From Gracilimonas sp040904925 (lineage in GTDB: Bacteria; Bacteroidota; Rhodothermia; Balneolales; Balneolaceae), in the NCBI GenBank assembly GCA_040904925.1, contig JBBDSP010000008.1:1-43723 (forward strand): a stretch of DNA of 43,723 nt, read 5' to 3'. The notes beneath the pieces were generated by a model. The model did not search any database and was not told the origin of the DNA. It worked only from the letters and a program-made list of their open reading frames with translations. Every line of letters starts with the position of its first letter. Position 1 is the first letter of the stretch. The position numbers and the translations under genes were made by a program. This document shows positions 17,255 through 24,903 of the stretch, piece by piece.

Positions 17255-17650
17255 ATGGCACGATTCAGCAAAATAGTGATGACGGGAAGTGCAACTCTAT
17301 ATCTGATATTGGGATTGGGTATAAGTTTTTTTCCAGAGGTAACCGGCAGGATTTTGGGAACGGCCTCGCAATCCGGTTTAGACCTTTTGTTGATGAAAGT
17401 TGTGGGCGCTCTTCTCTTTGGGTTTGGGGTGATAAATTTAATGGCTCGCAACAGTGCTATCGGCGGAATTTATGGCAGAGCTATTGTACTCGGCAACATT
17501 ATGATCGCTTTGATCACCGGATCTCAGTTTTTGAAGTACATTATTTCAGCTAATGAAATTGAACCGCATTTTTGGGCGATCACCATTCTTTTTCTATTAT
17601 TGTTTGTATCATTTTTAAAACTATTCTTCACTCCCCCGGTGGAACAATAA
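17255..17650 (+). CDS. Small four-span membrane protein of unknown function
   Basis: 131 residues with four hydrophobic segments (about 8-28, 43-63, 72-95, 105-126), short loops and a short tail PPVEQ. No motif is recognised beyond an overall resemblance to small DUF4345-like membrane proteins. The 32-nt distance from the thioredoxin-like gene suggests a shared transcript. The DNA after it carries the inverted repeat upstream of hutU. Confidence 0.6.
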   Translation: MARFSKIVMTGSATLYLILGLGISFFPEVTGRILGTASQSGLDLLLMKVVGALLFGFGVINLMARNSAIGGIYGRAIVLGNIMIALITGSQFLKYIISANEIEPHFWAITILFLLLFVSFLKLFFTPPVEQ

Positions 17651-17681
17651 TTTGGGATGAGCTTTCCGTTGGCATAACGTA

Positions 17682-17712
17682 TATTCCTGCAGTGGAGTAA
17701 TTTACAGGAATA
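17682..17712. promoter_or_regulatory. Inverted repeat upstream of hutU (possible operator or leader hairpin)
   Basis: TATTCCTG (17682-17689) and CAGGAATA (17705-17712) are perfect 8-bp inverted repeats 15 nt apart, ending 10 nt before the hutU ATG. They could form an operator for a Hut regulator or an RNA hairpin masking the start. No T-run follows, so a terminator is less likely. Confidence 0.4.
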
Positions 17713-17722
17713 AATAATTTAC

Positions 17723-19375
17723 ATGATGGGACGAACCATAAAAGCGCCAACAGGAACTAAATTAAACTGTAAAAGCTGGCTCACGGAAGCTCCTTTTCGC
17801 ATGATCCAGAATAACCTCGATCCTGATGTAGCCGAAAAACCGGAAGAACTGGTGGTTTATGGCGGAATCGGAAAAGCTGCCCGAAACTGGGAAAGTTTTG
17901 ATGGAATCCTGGAGTCATTGAAATCTATGAGTGACGAGGAGACACTGCTCGTACAATCCGGGAAGCCGGTCGGTATTTTCAATACCCATAAAGATGCACC
18001 AAGAGTTTTGATCGCCAATTCTAACCTTGTTCCAAAGTGGGCAAACTGGGATCACTTCAACGAGCTCGACAAAAAGGGCCTGATGATGTACGGACAGATG
18101 ACGGCCGGTTCGTGGATCTATATTGGAAGTCAGGGCATTGTACAGGGTACTTATGAGACTTTTGTCTCGATGGGTAAAAAACATTTTGACGGAGATCTGA
18201 CCGGAAAATGGATTCTCACGGGTGGACTTGGAGGAATGGGGGGTGCTCAGCCGCTGGCGGCAAAGATGGCCGGAGCAAGTATGTTAGCTGTAGAGTGTCG
18301 CGAATCCCGCATCGACATGAGATTGAAAACGGGCTATGTAGATAAAAAAGCTGCATCATTGGATGAAGCCCTGGAGATAATTCAGCGATCGGTTCAAAAT
18401 AAAGAACCTATCACTGTTGGTTTACACGGAAATGCTGCTGATATCTATCCAAAATTATTAGAGCGAAAGATCAGGCCGGATGCAGTTACCGACCAAACAA
18501 GTGCGCATGATCCGCTGAATGGATATTTACCATTGGGGATGACGGTTCAGGAATGGGAGAAAAAGCAAAAAACGCATCCCAGGGAACTGGTAGAGAAAGC
18601 CCAAAAGTCCATCGCCATTCAGGTTCGGGCGATGCTGGAGTTTCAGAAGCAGGGAATTCCCGTTTTTGATTATGGAAATAATATCCGGCAGGAAGCTTTT
18701 GATGAGGGTGTAGAAAATGCTTTTGATATACCTGGATTTGTGCCTGAATATATTCGCCCACTTTTTTGCAAGGGAATCGGGCCGTTTCGCTGGGTGGCGC
18801 TTTCGGGTGATCCGGAGGATATTTACAAAACCGATGCAAAAGTGAAAGAACTAATTCCCGACGATCCGCATCTTCACAACTGGCTGGATATGGCCAAAGA
18901 GCAGATTCATTTCCAGGGATTGCCTTCCCGCATTTGTTGGGTAGGATTGGGACAGCGCCATAAACTGGGGATGGCTTTTAACGAAATGGTAAGAACCGGA
19001 GAACTCAAAGCACCGGTCGTAATTGGCCGTGATCATTTGGATTCAGGATCGGTGGCAAGTCCAAACAGGGAAACCGAGGGAATGAAAGACGGCTCGGATG
19101 CCGTTTCAGACTGGCCAATTTTGAATGCCTTGCTGAATACCTCATCGGGAGCAACATGGGTTTCCTTCCATCATGGCGGTGGGGTTGGAATGGGATTTTC
19201 GCAACATGCCGGATTGGTCATTGTTTGCGATGGAACCGAAGATGCCGACCGGAGATTGCAACGGGTGCTTTGGAATGACCCTGCAACCGGAGTCATGCGT
19301 CATGCGGATGCGGGTTACGATATCGCTATTGATTGCGCGAACGAACATCAGCTTAAGCTTCCGTTCCTAAAATAA
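17723..19375 (+). CDS. hutU: Urocanate hydratase
   Basis: Second step of histidine degradation: urocanate plus water gives 4-imidazolone-5-propanoate, using tightly bound NAD+ as electrophile. 550 residues is the normal length. Visible marks are KSWLTEAPFRMIQNNLDP, VYGGIGKAARNW, the NAD-binding GGLGGMGGAQPLAAKMAG, DQTSAHDPLNGY, the active-site cysteine in LPSRICWVGLGQR and the C-terminal HHGGGVGMGFSQHAG. The start is ATG 17723 or the adjacent ATG 17726. hutI and hutG follow on the same strand; hutH is not in the window, so histidine ammonia-lyase must be encoded elsewhere. Confidence 0.96.
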   Translation: MMGRTIKAPTGTKLNCKSWLTEAPFRMIQNNLDPDVAEKPEELVVYGGIGKAARNWESFDGILESLKSMSDEETLLVQSGKPVGIFNTHKDAPRVLIANSNLVPKWANWDHFNELDKKGLMMYGQMTAGSWIYIGSQGIVQGTYETFVSMGKKHFDGDLTGKWILTGGLGGMGGAQPLAAKMAGASMLAVECRESRIDMRLKTGYVDKKAASLDEALEIIQRSVQNKEPITVGLHGNAADIYPKLLERKIRPDAVTDQTSAHDPLNGYLPLGMTVQEWEKKQKTHPRELVEKAQKSIAIQVRAMLEFQKQGIPVFDYGNNIRQEAFDEGVENAFDIPGFVPEYIRPLFCKGIGPFRWVALSGDPEDIYKTDAKVKELIPDDPHLHNWLDMAKEQIHFQGLPSRICWVGLGQRHKLGMAFNEMVRTGELKAPVVIGRDHLDSGSVASPNRETEGMKDGSDAVSDWPILNALLNTSSGATWVSFHHGGGVGMGFSQHAGLVIVCDGTEDADRRLQRVLWNDPATGVMRHADAGYDIAIDCANEHQLKLPFLK

Positions 19376-19380
19376 ATTAG

Positions 19381-19422
19381 TTGCCATGCAGGGGCGTATT
19401 GCAATACGCCCCTGCATGGCAA
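19381..19422. repeat. Perfect 42-bp palindrome (REP/MITE-like) between hutU and hutI
   Basis: The 21-nt left arm (TTGCCATGCAGGGGCGTATT plus G, 19381-19401) is exactly reverse-complementary to 19402-19422, with no spacer. It begins 6 nt after the hutU stop and ends 18 nt before the hutI ATG. It would form a very stable cruciform or mRNA hairpin, lacks a following T-run, and resembles palindromes with a GGGGCGTATTGCAATACGCCCC core that I recall from many genomes. Confidence 0.85.
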
Positions 19423-19440
19423 TCATTAATTAAATCGATT

Positions 19441-20670
19441 ATGTCAAATCTGCTTATTCAAAATATTTCACAAGTAGCCACACCTAAACCGGGTATTACT
19501 CGCGGTTCGGAGTTGCGTAGTCTCAATGTCATTGAAAATGCGGCGATTTTCATATCTGATGGAGTGATTAAAGCAATTGGGCCACTTTCAGAGGTGTTAG
19601 AAAAGTTAGAAGATCACCCCGTGATCCTGGATGCTGAAGGGAAGGCAGCCGTCCCGGGATTTGTAGATTCGCATTCTCATTTGGTATTTGGCGGAAATCG
19701 CGCTGATGAGTTTGCCATGCGTTCGGCAGGAATGAGTTATGAGGAGATCGCCGAACAAGGAGGCGGAATTGTTTCCACGGTGGAGGCTACGCGAAAAGCA
19801 TCAAAAGATGAGTTAAAGAATATGGCTCGGATTCGGCTTCAAAAAGCACTGAAGCAAGGCATTACCACTATGGAAATTAAAAGCGGGTATGGCTTGGACT
19901 TGGATACTGAAAGAAAAATGCTGGAAGTGGTAAATGAGCTAAAAGAAGAGCAGCCCATTGAATTGTCAGCTACTTTTCTAGGTGCACATGCCGTTCCCAA
20001 AAACTCCACCAAAGAAGAATATTTGGAAAAGGTTTTGGGGATGATCCCGGAGATCGCTGAACTTGCCGATTATTGTGACGTGTTTTGTGAGCAGGGATAT
20101 TTTACGGTTGAAGAATCCCGGAAAGTGCTTGAAAAAGGTATCGAGCACGGACTAAAACCCAAAATTCACACAAACCAATTCAATGACATTGGCGGAGTGG
20201 AAATGGCATTGGATCTGGGAGCAGTTTCTGTAGATCACCTGGAGGTTTTGAGTGATAAAGACGTACATCGGCTCGCCGGAGCCGAAACGGTGGCTACAAT
20301 ATTACCCGGTGTTTCTTACTTTCTGAATATTCCCTATTCCCCGGCGCGAAAATTATTGAGTGCTGGCGCTTTGGTTGCCCTTGCCACAGATTTCAATCCC
20401 GGTTCCTCCATGACCATCTCCATGCAGCTCTTGATGAGCATGGCTTGCACAAAAATGGGAATGTCGGTGGAGGAAGCTTTAAGTTGTGCTACACAAAACG
20501 GAGCAAAAGCTCTGGAAAAGAATAAACTCGGATGTATTGCTCCGGGATTCCAGGCAGATATTTTGTTGCTGGACACCGATAATTACAAAGACCTGGCTTA
20601 TTTCTTCGGAGAAAATCACGTACATACCGTCATTAAAAAAGGAGAGAAAGTATGGGAATTGAGAGGTTAA
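19441..20670 (+). CDS. hutI: Imidazolonepropionase
   Basis: Third step of histidine degradation: opens 4-imidazolone-5-propanoate to N-formimidoyl-L-glutamate. Amidohydrolase fold of 409 residues from the ATG at 19441. Metal ligands are the His pair in DSHSHLVFGG, the histidines in GAHAVPKN and HTNQFNDIGG, and the Asp in ATDFNPGS; substrate residues include the ADEFAMRSAG loop. A longer frame opens at TTG 19381, but it runs through the palindrome and is not used in family members. The 3' end overlaps hutG by 19 nt, indicating translational coupling. Confidence 0.95.
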   Translation: MSNLLIQNISQVATPKPGITRGSELRSLNVIENAAIFISDGVIKAIGPLSEVLEKLEDHPVILDAEGKAAVPGFVDSHSHLVFGGNRADEFAMRSAGMSYEEIAEQGGGIVSTVEATRKASKDELKNMARIRLQKALKQGITTMEIKSGYGLDLDTERKMLEVVNELKEEQPIELSATFLGAHAVPKNSTKEEYLEKVLGMIPEIAELADYCDVFCEQGYFTVEESRKVLEKGIEHGLKPKIHTNQFNDIGGVEMALDLGAVSVDHLEVLSDKDVHRLAGAETVATILPGVSYFLNIPYSPARKLLSAGALVALATDFNPGSSMTISMQLLMSMACTKMGMSVEEALSCATQNGAKALEKNKLGCIAPGFQADILLLDTDNYKDLAYFFGENHVHTVIKKGEKVWELRG

Positions 20671-21638
20671 AAGACATTTTACAGCCGGTTCCGGATGAAC
20701 TTCTGAACTTGCATTCACATGATAAGAATGATCACTGGCTCATTCAGGAAGTCGCATTTGATGAGAAGGATTATTTTAAGGCTACGCATGTACTTATCGG
20801 TTGCCCACAGCATGAGGGAGTCCGTAGAAACAACGGCAGGATAGGGGCAGAAAAAGCTCCGAATGCCATTCGGGAACAGCTGTATAAACTACAGGTCAAT
20901 AAAGATTCCCATATAAAGCTTTTTGATGCGGGAAACGTGAACACCGATTATTTCGATTATTCCGGAGAAATGGATGTGAATGTTACCGGGGAAAAATATG
21001 ATGCTCTGGATAAGATCCATGATTCTTTGACCAAAGCAGTTTCCCAATTCTTGCAGGACGGGAAAAAGGTAATTGTTCTGGGAGGCGGAAATGATATTTC
21101 GTATGCGGATGTACGGGCATTGGCTGAAACGGAACGGAAGATTTCAGCTATTAACATAGATGCTCATTTAGATATGCGGATAGCAAATGAAATGACAAGT
21201 GGAACACCGTACAGAAAACTGATCGAAAATGGTTATTTAGACCCGCAGCATTTTTATGAATTTGGGATCAGGCCGGAAAGCAATGCAGCATTTTATCTGG
21301 AAAATGCGGAAAAACTTGGAGTACAGGTCTGGAATTTTAAACAGATCATGGATAATGGAGTGGTCAATTCCTTTCGTAAGATCATGAATAAAATTAATGA
21401 CCGCCCTTTTTTCCTGGGACTGGATATGGATTCCATTAAAGCGTCCGATGCCCCCGGCGTGAGTGCCTCCTCTCCAATAGGATTATCAGGTAGAGAAGTA
21501 ATGCAGCTTATTCAAATTGCCAATCAACATGAAAACCTGAAACTGTTTGAGATCACTGAAGTAAATCCGAAATATGATCTGGATAATCAAACCGTAAAAT
21601 TAGCGGCTCAATTGGTATATGGGTTTCTATTTGGGTAG
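20652..21638 (+). CDS. hutG: Formimidoylglutamase-like ureohydrolase (arginase family)
   Basis: Arginase-fold enzyme expected to hydrolyse N-formimidoyl-L-glutamate to glutamate and formamide, the last Hut step. 328 residues. Binuclear Mn site ligands seen are Asp170, His172 and Asp174 (NIDAHLDMR) and Asp258/Asp260 (GLDMDSI). The first ligand motif, normally GGxHD, reads GGGNDISY here, with Asn147 in place of the usual His. Asp148 is kept. The substitution may weaken the MnA site or mark a subfamily. Context (overlap with hutI, directly after hutU) strongly supports the Hut role. The ATG at 20652 lies within the hutI end. Confidence 0.88.
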   Translation: MGIERLKDILQPVPDELLNLHSHDKNDHWLIQEVAFDEKDYFKATHVLIGCPQHEGVRRNNGRIGAEKAPNAIREQLYKLQVNKDSHIKLFDAGNVNTDYFDYSGEMDVNVTGEKYDALDKIHDSLTKAVSQFLQDGKKVIVLGGGNDISYADVRALAETERKISAINIDAHLDMRIANEMTSGTPYRKLIENGYLDPQHFYEFGIRPESNAAFYLENAEKLGVQVWNFKQIMDNGVVNSFRKIMNKINDRPFFLGLDMDSIKASDAPGVSASSPIGLSGREVMQLIQIANQHENLKLFEITEVNPKYDLDNQTVKLAAQLVYGFLFG

Positions 21639-21653
21639 CTGAAGAATGGAGCA

Positions 21654-21723
21654 CAGATTTAGCGGATTTACGCCGGATTAAAATTTATGTGATTATCCTA
21701 CAAACCAGCGTTATCCTCATCTG
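21654..21723. repeat. Degenerate dispersed-type repeat between hutG and pyrH
   Basis: The stretch starts CAGATTTAGCGGATTTACG and ends GTTATCCTCATCTG. It carries terminal CAGAT/ATCTG inverted ends and repeated GGATT units, a pattern I recall from dispersed non-coding repeats in FCB genomes. It has no ORF. Copy number elsewhere cannot be checked here. Confidence 0.4.
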
Positions 21724-21725
21724 GT

Positions 21726-21753
21726 AAAAAAGTGAGGGCAAGGGACGATCACT
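21726..21753 (-). terminator. Weak candidate terminator for pyrH
   Basis: On the minus strand AGTGA (21753-21749, overlapping the pyrH TGA) pairs with TCACT (21735-21731) around a 13-nt loop and is followed by a T-run (complement of A21726-21731). A 5-bp stem is marginal. Confidence 0.3.
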
Positions 21754-22468
21754 CCCAAACCACCGTAGTTCCCACATCATCACCATCCACCACGATCTTC
21801 TTCAAATTCCCTTTTTTATTCATGTTAAAAACGATGATCGGGGTTTTGTTTTCACGGCAAAGAGTAAAAGCAGTAAGGTCCATAACTTCCAGTCGGCGCT
21901 TTAAAACCTCATCCCCTGTGATCACGTCAAATTTTTTGGCACCTCCGTTTTTCTCAGGATCGGAATCGTAGATACCATCCACACGGGTGCCTTTCAAAAT
22001 AACATCGCACTCAATTTCTATGGCACGGAGTGAACCTGCTGTATCGGTGGTGAAATAGGGATTTCCGGTTCCGGCTCCAAAAATAACAACACGGCCTTTT
22101 TCGAGGTGGCGCACTGCACGGCGGCGAATATAAGGCTCTGCAATTGCTTCCATACGGATAGCACTCATCAGGCGGGTTTGAACACCAATTTGTTCTAAAG
22201 CATCCTGCAAAGCCATGCTATTGATCATGGTGGCAAGCATTCCCATATAATCACCTTGTACGCGGTCCATTCCCTGTGTGGCTCCTTTCACTCCACGAAA
22301 AATATTACCCCCGCCTATTACAACCGAAACCTGAACGCCGGCTTCCTGAATGGATTTGATTTCTTTGGCATATTCACTGAGGATATCAGCGTCAATTCCA
22401 TGTCCTTGTTCACCTAATAATGCTTCTCCGCTAAGTTTGAGAAGCACTCTGTTGTATTTATTTCCCAC
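21749..22468 (-). CDS. pyrH: Uridylate (UMP) kinase
   Basis: Amino-acid-kinase-fold enzyme that phosphorylates UMP to UDP in the cytoplasm; hexameric in bacteria. 239 residues, usual length. Motifs: RVLLKLSGEALLG, VVIGGGNIFRG, RVQGDYMGMLATMINS, GAGTGNPYFTTDTA and the catalytic DVILKGTRVDGIYDSDP region. The start codon is GTG at 22468 with AGGA about 5 nt upstream, one of the clearer ribosome-binding sites here. It follows tsf in the common ribosomal order, but a strong terminator lies between them. frr, often next, is absent. Confidence 0.96.
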   Translation of the reverse strand: MGNKYNRVLLKLSGEALLGEQGHGIDADILSEYAKEIKSIQEAGVQVSVVIGGGNIFRGVKGATQGMDRVQGDYMGMLATMINSMALQDALEQIGVQTRLMSAIRMEAIAEPYIRRRAVRHLEKGRVVIFGAGTGNPYFTTDTAGSLRAIEIECDVILKGTRVDGIYDSDPEKNGGAKKFDVITGDEVLKRRLEVMDLTAFTLCRENKTPIIVFNMNKKGNLKKIVVDGDDVGTTVVWE

Positions 22469-22495
22469 GTGATCCTGAATTAGTAATTATAAGAC

Positions 22496-22525
22496 AAAAA
22501 AAAGGCTGTCAATTTTGACAGCCTT
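22496..22525 (-). terminator. Rho-independent terminator between tsf and pyrH
   Basis: On the minus strand a stem formed by 22525-22515 and 22512-22502 (AAGGCTGTCAA/TTGACAGCCTT) is followed by eight T (complement of A22496-22503). It starts 18 nt after the tsf stop and ends 28 nt before the pyrH GTG. It would end most transcripts of the ribosomal operon, leaving pyrH dependent on readthrough. Confidence 0.85.
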
Positions 22526-22542
22526 AAGGTAAAAAAAATTTA

Positions 22543-23376
22543 CTAAGCGTTTTCGCCAAGTTGAAGTCGATGGAATGACTTCACCAGGGGGGCATTGTTT
22601 TGCTCCAGGTAATCCTTAACGGAAACGCTGTTATCTTTTACGAATTTTTGTTCAAGGAGAACACGTTCTTCGTAAAAACGGCGAAGCTTACCTTTTGCAG
22701 CTTGCTCAGCAATATGCTCAGGTTTTCCTTCATTCAATAACTGATCTTTGGCGATCTCGAGCTCTTTTTCAACAAGGGTTGAGTCAACACCATCACGGGT
22801 AACGGAAAGAGGCTTCATGGCAGCAACCTGCATAGCAACATCTTTTCCGATCTCTGCATCAGTAAGGTCGCCGTCAAATTCTGCAAGCACACCTAACTGG
22901 TTTCCTGGGTGAATGTAAGAGATCAAAGTTCCGTCAGTGGTCATGAGCACAACATTATTGATCTCAATTTTTTCACCGATCTTGCCAACCATTTCTTCAA
23001 GATGCTTTTCGATGGTAAGTCCATCTACTTCTACAGCAAGAAGGTCTTTGGTATTTTCGATATCGTTATCAAAAGCAGCATTCAGAAATGTTTCGGCATC
23101 TTCCTGAAATTCTTCATTACGTGCTACGAAGTCAGTTTCGCAATTGATCTCGATCATTGCGGCTTTCTTCTTGTCATCACTGATGCGGCTCAGGATCAAT
23201 CCCTGATTAGCTTCACGGTCAGCTCGCTTTTCGGAAACTTGCTGTCCTTTCTTGCGGAGATATTCAACCGCTTGGTCGAAATCACCGTCTGCTTCGGCAA
23301 GGGCTTTTTTACAGTCCATCATACCCGCGCCGGTCATGTCTCTTAGTTTTTTTACGTCAGCAGCAGAAATACTCAT
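22543..23376 (-). CDS. tsf: Translation elongation factor Ts
   Basis: Guanine-nucleotide exchange factor for EF-Tu. 277 residues. The N-terminal UBA-like helix carries VKKLRDMTGAGMMDCKKALAEADGDFDQAVEYLR, and the core has EINCETDFVARNEEF, both diagnostic. Later blocks KPLSVTRDGVD and EQKFVKD complete the dimerisation domain. It lies 28 nt after rpsB in the same operon, the nearly universal arrangement, and is followed by the terminator at 22496-22525. Confidence 0.97.
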   Translation of the reverse strand: MSISAADVKKLRDMTGAGMMDCKKALAEADGDFDQAVEYLRKKGQQVSEKRADREANQGLILSRISDDKKKAAMIEINCETDFVARNEEFQEDAETFLNAAFDNDIENTKDLLAVEVDGLTIEKHLEEMVGKIGEKIEINNVVLMTTDGTLISYIHPGNQLGVLAEFDGDLTDAEIGKDVAMQVAAMKPLSVTRDGVDSTLVEKELEIAKDQLLNEGKPEHIAEQAAKGKLRRFYEERVLLEQKFVKDNSVSVKDYLEQNNAPLVKSFHRLQLGENA

Positions 23377-23404
23377 TTTTTTGAATAGTATTTAATAGTT
23401 GAAA

Positions 23405-24301
23405 TTATTCTTCTTCGTCTTTGCTGTCAGCTTCTGCTTTTGCTTCGGCCTTGTCAGCTTTTTTGTCTTCTTTTTTATCGCCTTTTTTCTTGCGGCGAGA
23501 ACGAAGTTTAGTTCCTTTTGCAGCGTCTTTAATATCTACATCATCTTTGGAATCTTTTTCACCTTTGGCGTCAGCCGCAGCTTGTTCCATTACGTCCTCT
23601 TCCTGTTGTGCTTCACGTTCAGCGGCGCCTTCAATAATAGCATCGGCGATCTGAGTAGTAACCAATTGAATGGTACGTGCAGAGTCATCATTACAAGGAA
23701 CGATGAAATCAGGAACATCAGGATCACTGTTGGTATCAACCATTGCTATAATCGGGATATGAAGTTTGATGGCTTCATTAACAGCAAGGTGCTCCTTGAT
23801 GATATCCACAACAAAAATAGCTCCGGGAAGACGACCCATGTTTTTGATACCACCGAGAGCATCATTCAGTTTGTCTTGCTCACGCTGAAGCATCAAGCCT
23901 TCTTTCTTGGTAAGTTCCTCAAAAGTACCGTCAGTCTTCATTTTCTCAATTTCGTCCATACGTGACAGACTTTTGCGAACGGTACTGAAGTTGGTCAACA
24001 TTCCACCCATCCAGCGGTGCGTAATGTATGGCATTCCACAACGCAGAGCTTCTGTAGTGATGATGTCAGTAGATTGCTTTTTAGTACCTACAAATAAGAT
24101 GGTTTTTCCGGCACGCGAGAGCTTTTGGATCTCATCAAGTGCTTCTTGCAGATAGCTTTGGGTTTTTTTAAGGTCAATGATATGAATCCCGTTTCGCTCC
24201 ATAAAGATGAAGTCTTTCATTTTAGGATTCCATCGGCGGGTAAGGTGACCGAAGTGTGCGCCTGATTTTAGCAGGTCTTGTATAGATGCAGCTTTTGGCA
24301 T
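23405..24301 (-). CDS. rpsB: 30S ribosomal protein uS2 with long charged C-terminal tail
   Basis: Ribosomal protein S2. The first 230 residues or so hold the conserved core (LLKSGAHFGHLTRRWNPKM, GTKKQSTDII, RWMGGMLTNFSTV, GAIFVVDI, IPIIAMVDTNSDPD, CNDDSARTIQL). About 65 further residues form a low-complexity tail of alternating acidic and lysine-rich stretches (for example RSRRKKKGDKKEDKK), ending in DEEE. The common core is about 230-250 residues, so this tail is an extension and probably disordered. The start ATG 24301 follows a 196-nt leader with a stable hairpin. Confidence 0.96.
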   Translation of the reverse strand: MPKAASIQDLLKSGAHFGHLTRRWNPKMKDFIFMERNGIHIIDLKKTQSYLQEALDEIQKLSRAGKTILFVGTKKQSTDIITTEALRCGMPYITHRWMGGMLTNFSTVRKSLSRMDEIEKMKTDGTFEELTKKEGLMLQREQDKLNDALGGIKNMGRLPGAIFVVDIIKEHLAVNEAIKLHIPIIAMVDTNSDPDVPDFIVPCNDDSARTIQLVTTQIADAIIEGAAEREAQQEEDVMEQAAADAKGEKDSKDDVDIKDAAKGTKLRSRRKKKGDKKEDKKADKAEAKAEADSKDEEE

Positions 24302-24348
24302 TGTATTTGGTATGTAAGTTTAGGTTTATCCTCTATGCGGGTCAACCC

Positions 24349-24393
24349 CGAGCGTAAATCCTGAGTCAATTAAGCTCAGGACACCATACGCCG
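24349..24393 (-). promoter_or_regulatory. Structured 5' leader element upstream of rpsB (candidate S2 autoregulatory RNA)
   Basis: In the 196-nt gap between rpsI and rpsB, two nested helices can form on the minus-strand RNA: a 7-bp perfect stem (24381-24375 with 24365-24359, 9-nt loop) inside a GCGTA/TACGC stem (24391-24387 with 24356-24352) extended by two more pairs. A small GGG/CCC hairpin (24339-24348) follows. The element ends about 48 nt before the rpsB ATG, with no terminator T-run. Near the rpsI end, CGAATAA occurs three times (24465-24492). Confidence 0.45.
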
Positions 24394-24497
24394 AGTCACC
24401 ACATATGTGTGATTGAGTTTTCTTGAAAAGTTATTGGCTAAAAGTGTAATGATTAATCGGGAACCGAATAACCATTTCCGAATAACGAATAACGAAA

Positions 24498-24884
24498 TTA
24501 TCGTTTAGAGAACTGGAATTTCTTACGAGCTTTAGGCTGACCGTATTTTTTACGCTCTACCATTCTGTCATCTCGGGTAAGAAGGCCGTGTCCTTTAAGA
24601 ACATCGTGCATGTCTTCGTTCTCTCCGTCTAATGCACGGGCAAGAGCGTGAGAGATGGCGCCGGCCTGACCGGTACTTCCACCACCACGAACAGTAATCT
24701 TAATATCGTACTTGCCTTCTGTTTCAGTAACAGAAATTGGGTGCAAGGCGATATTGCGACGTGCTTTTACTGGAAAATATTCTTCAATTGGTTTGTGGTT
24801 GACGATAATCTCGCCTTTACCCGATTTGATGTACAAACGGGCAGTAGCAGTTTTTCGTCGTCCTATGTAATTCGCTTGGGCCAT
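24498..24884 (-). CDS. rpsI: 30S ribosomal protein uS9
   Basis: 128 residues, normal size. Conserved IGRRKTATARLYIKSGKGEIIVN, TVRGGGSTGQAGAISHALARAL and the C-terminal basic tail KKYGQPKARKKFQFSKR, whose terminal SKR reaches the ribosomal P-site tRNA. It lies 19 nt after rplM, the standard pair. The long structured gap to rpsB follows. Confidence 0.97.
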   Translation of the reverse strand: MAQANYIGRRKTATARLYIKSGKGEIIVNHKPIEEYFPVKARRNIALHPISVTETEGKYDIKITVRGGGSTGQAGAISHALARALDGENEDMHDVLKGHGLLTRDDRMVERKKYGQPKARKKFQFSKR

Positions 24885-24903
24885 TTAATTAGTTCTGTAT
24901 GGA

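Noticed and set aside
19381..19440. Longer imidazolonepropionase start at TTG 19381
   Set aside because: It would translate the palindrome into residues with no family match; ATG 19441 gives the normal N-terminus and length.
23399..23965. Long open frame of 188 codons antisense to rpsB
   Set aside because: It mirrors the lysine/glutamate-rich tail and core of rpsB, giving Phe/Cys/Ser-rich low complexity with no domain; a shadow frame.
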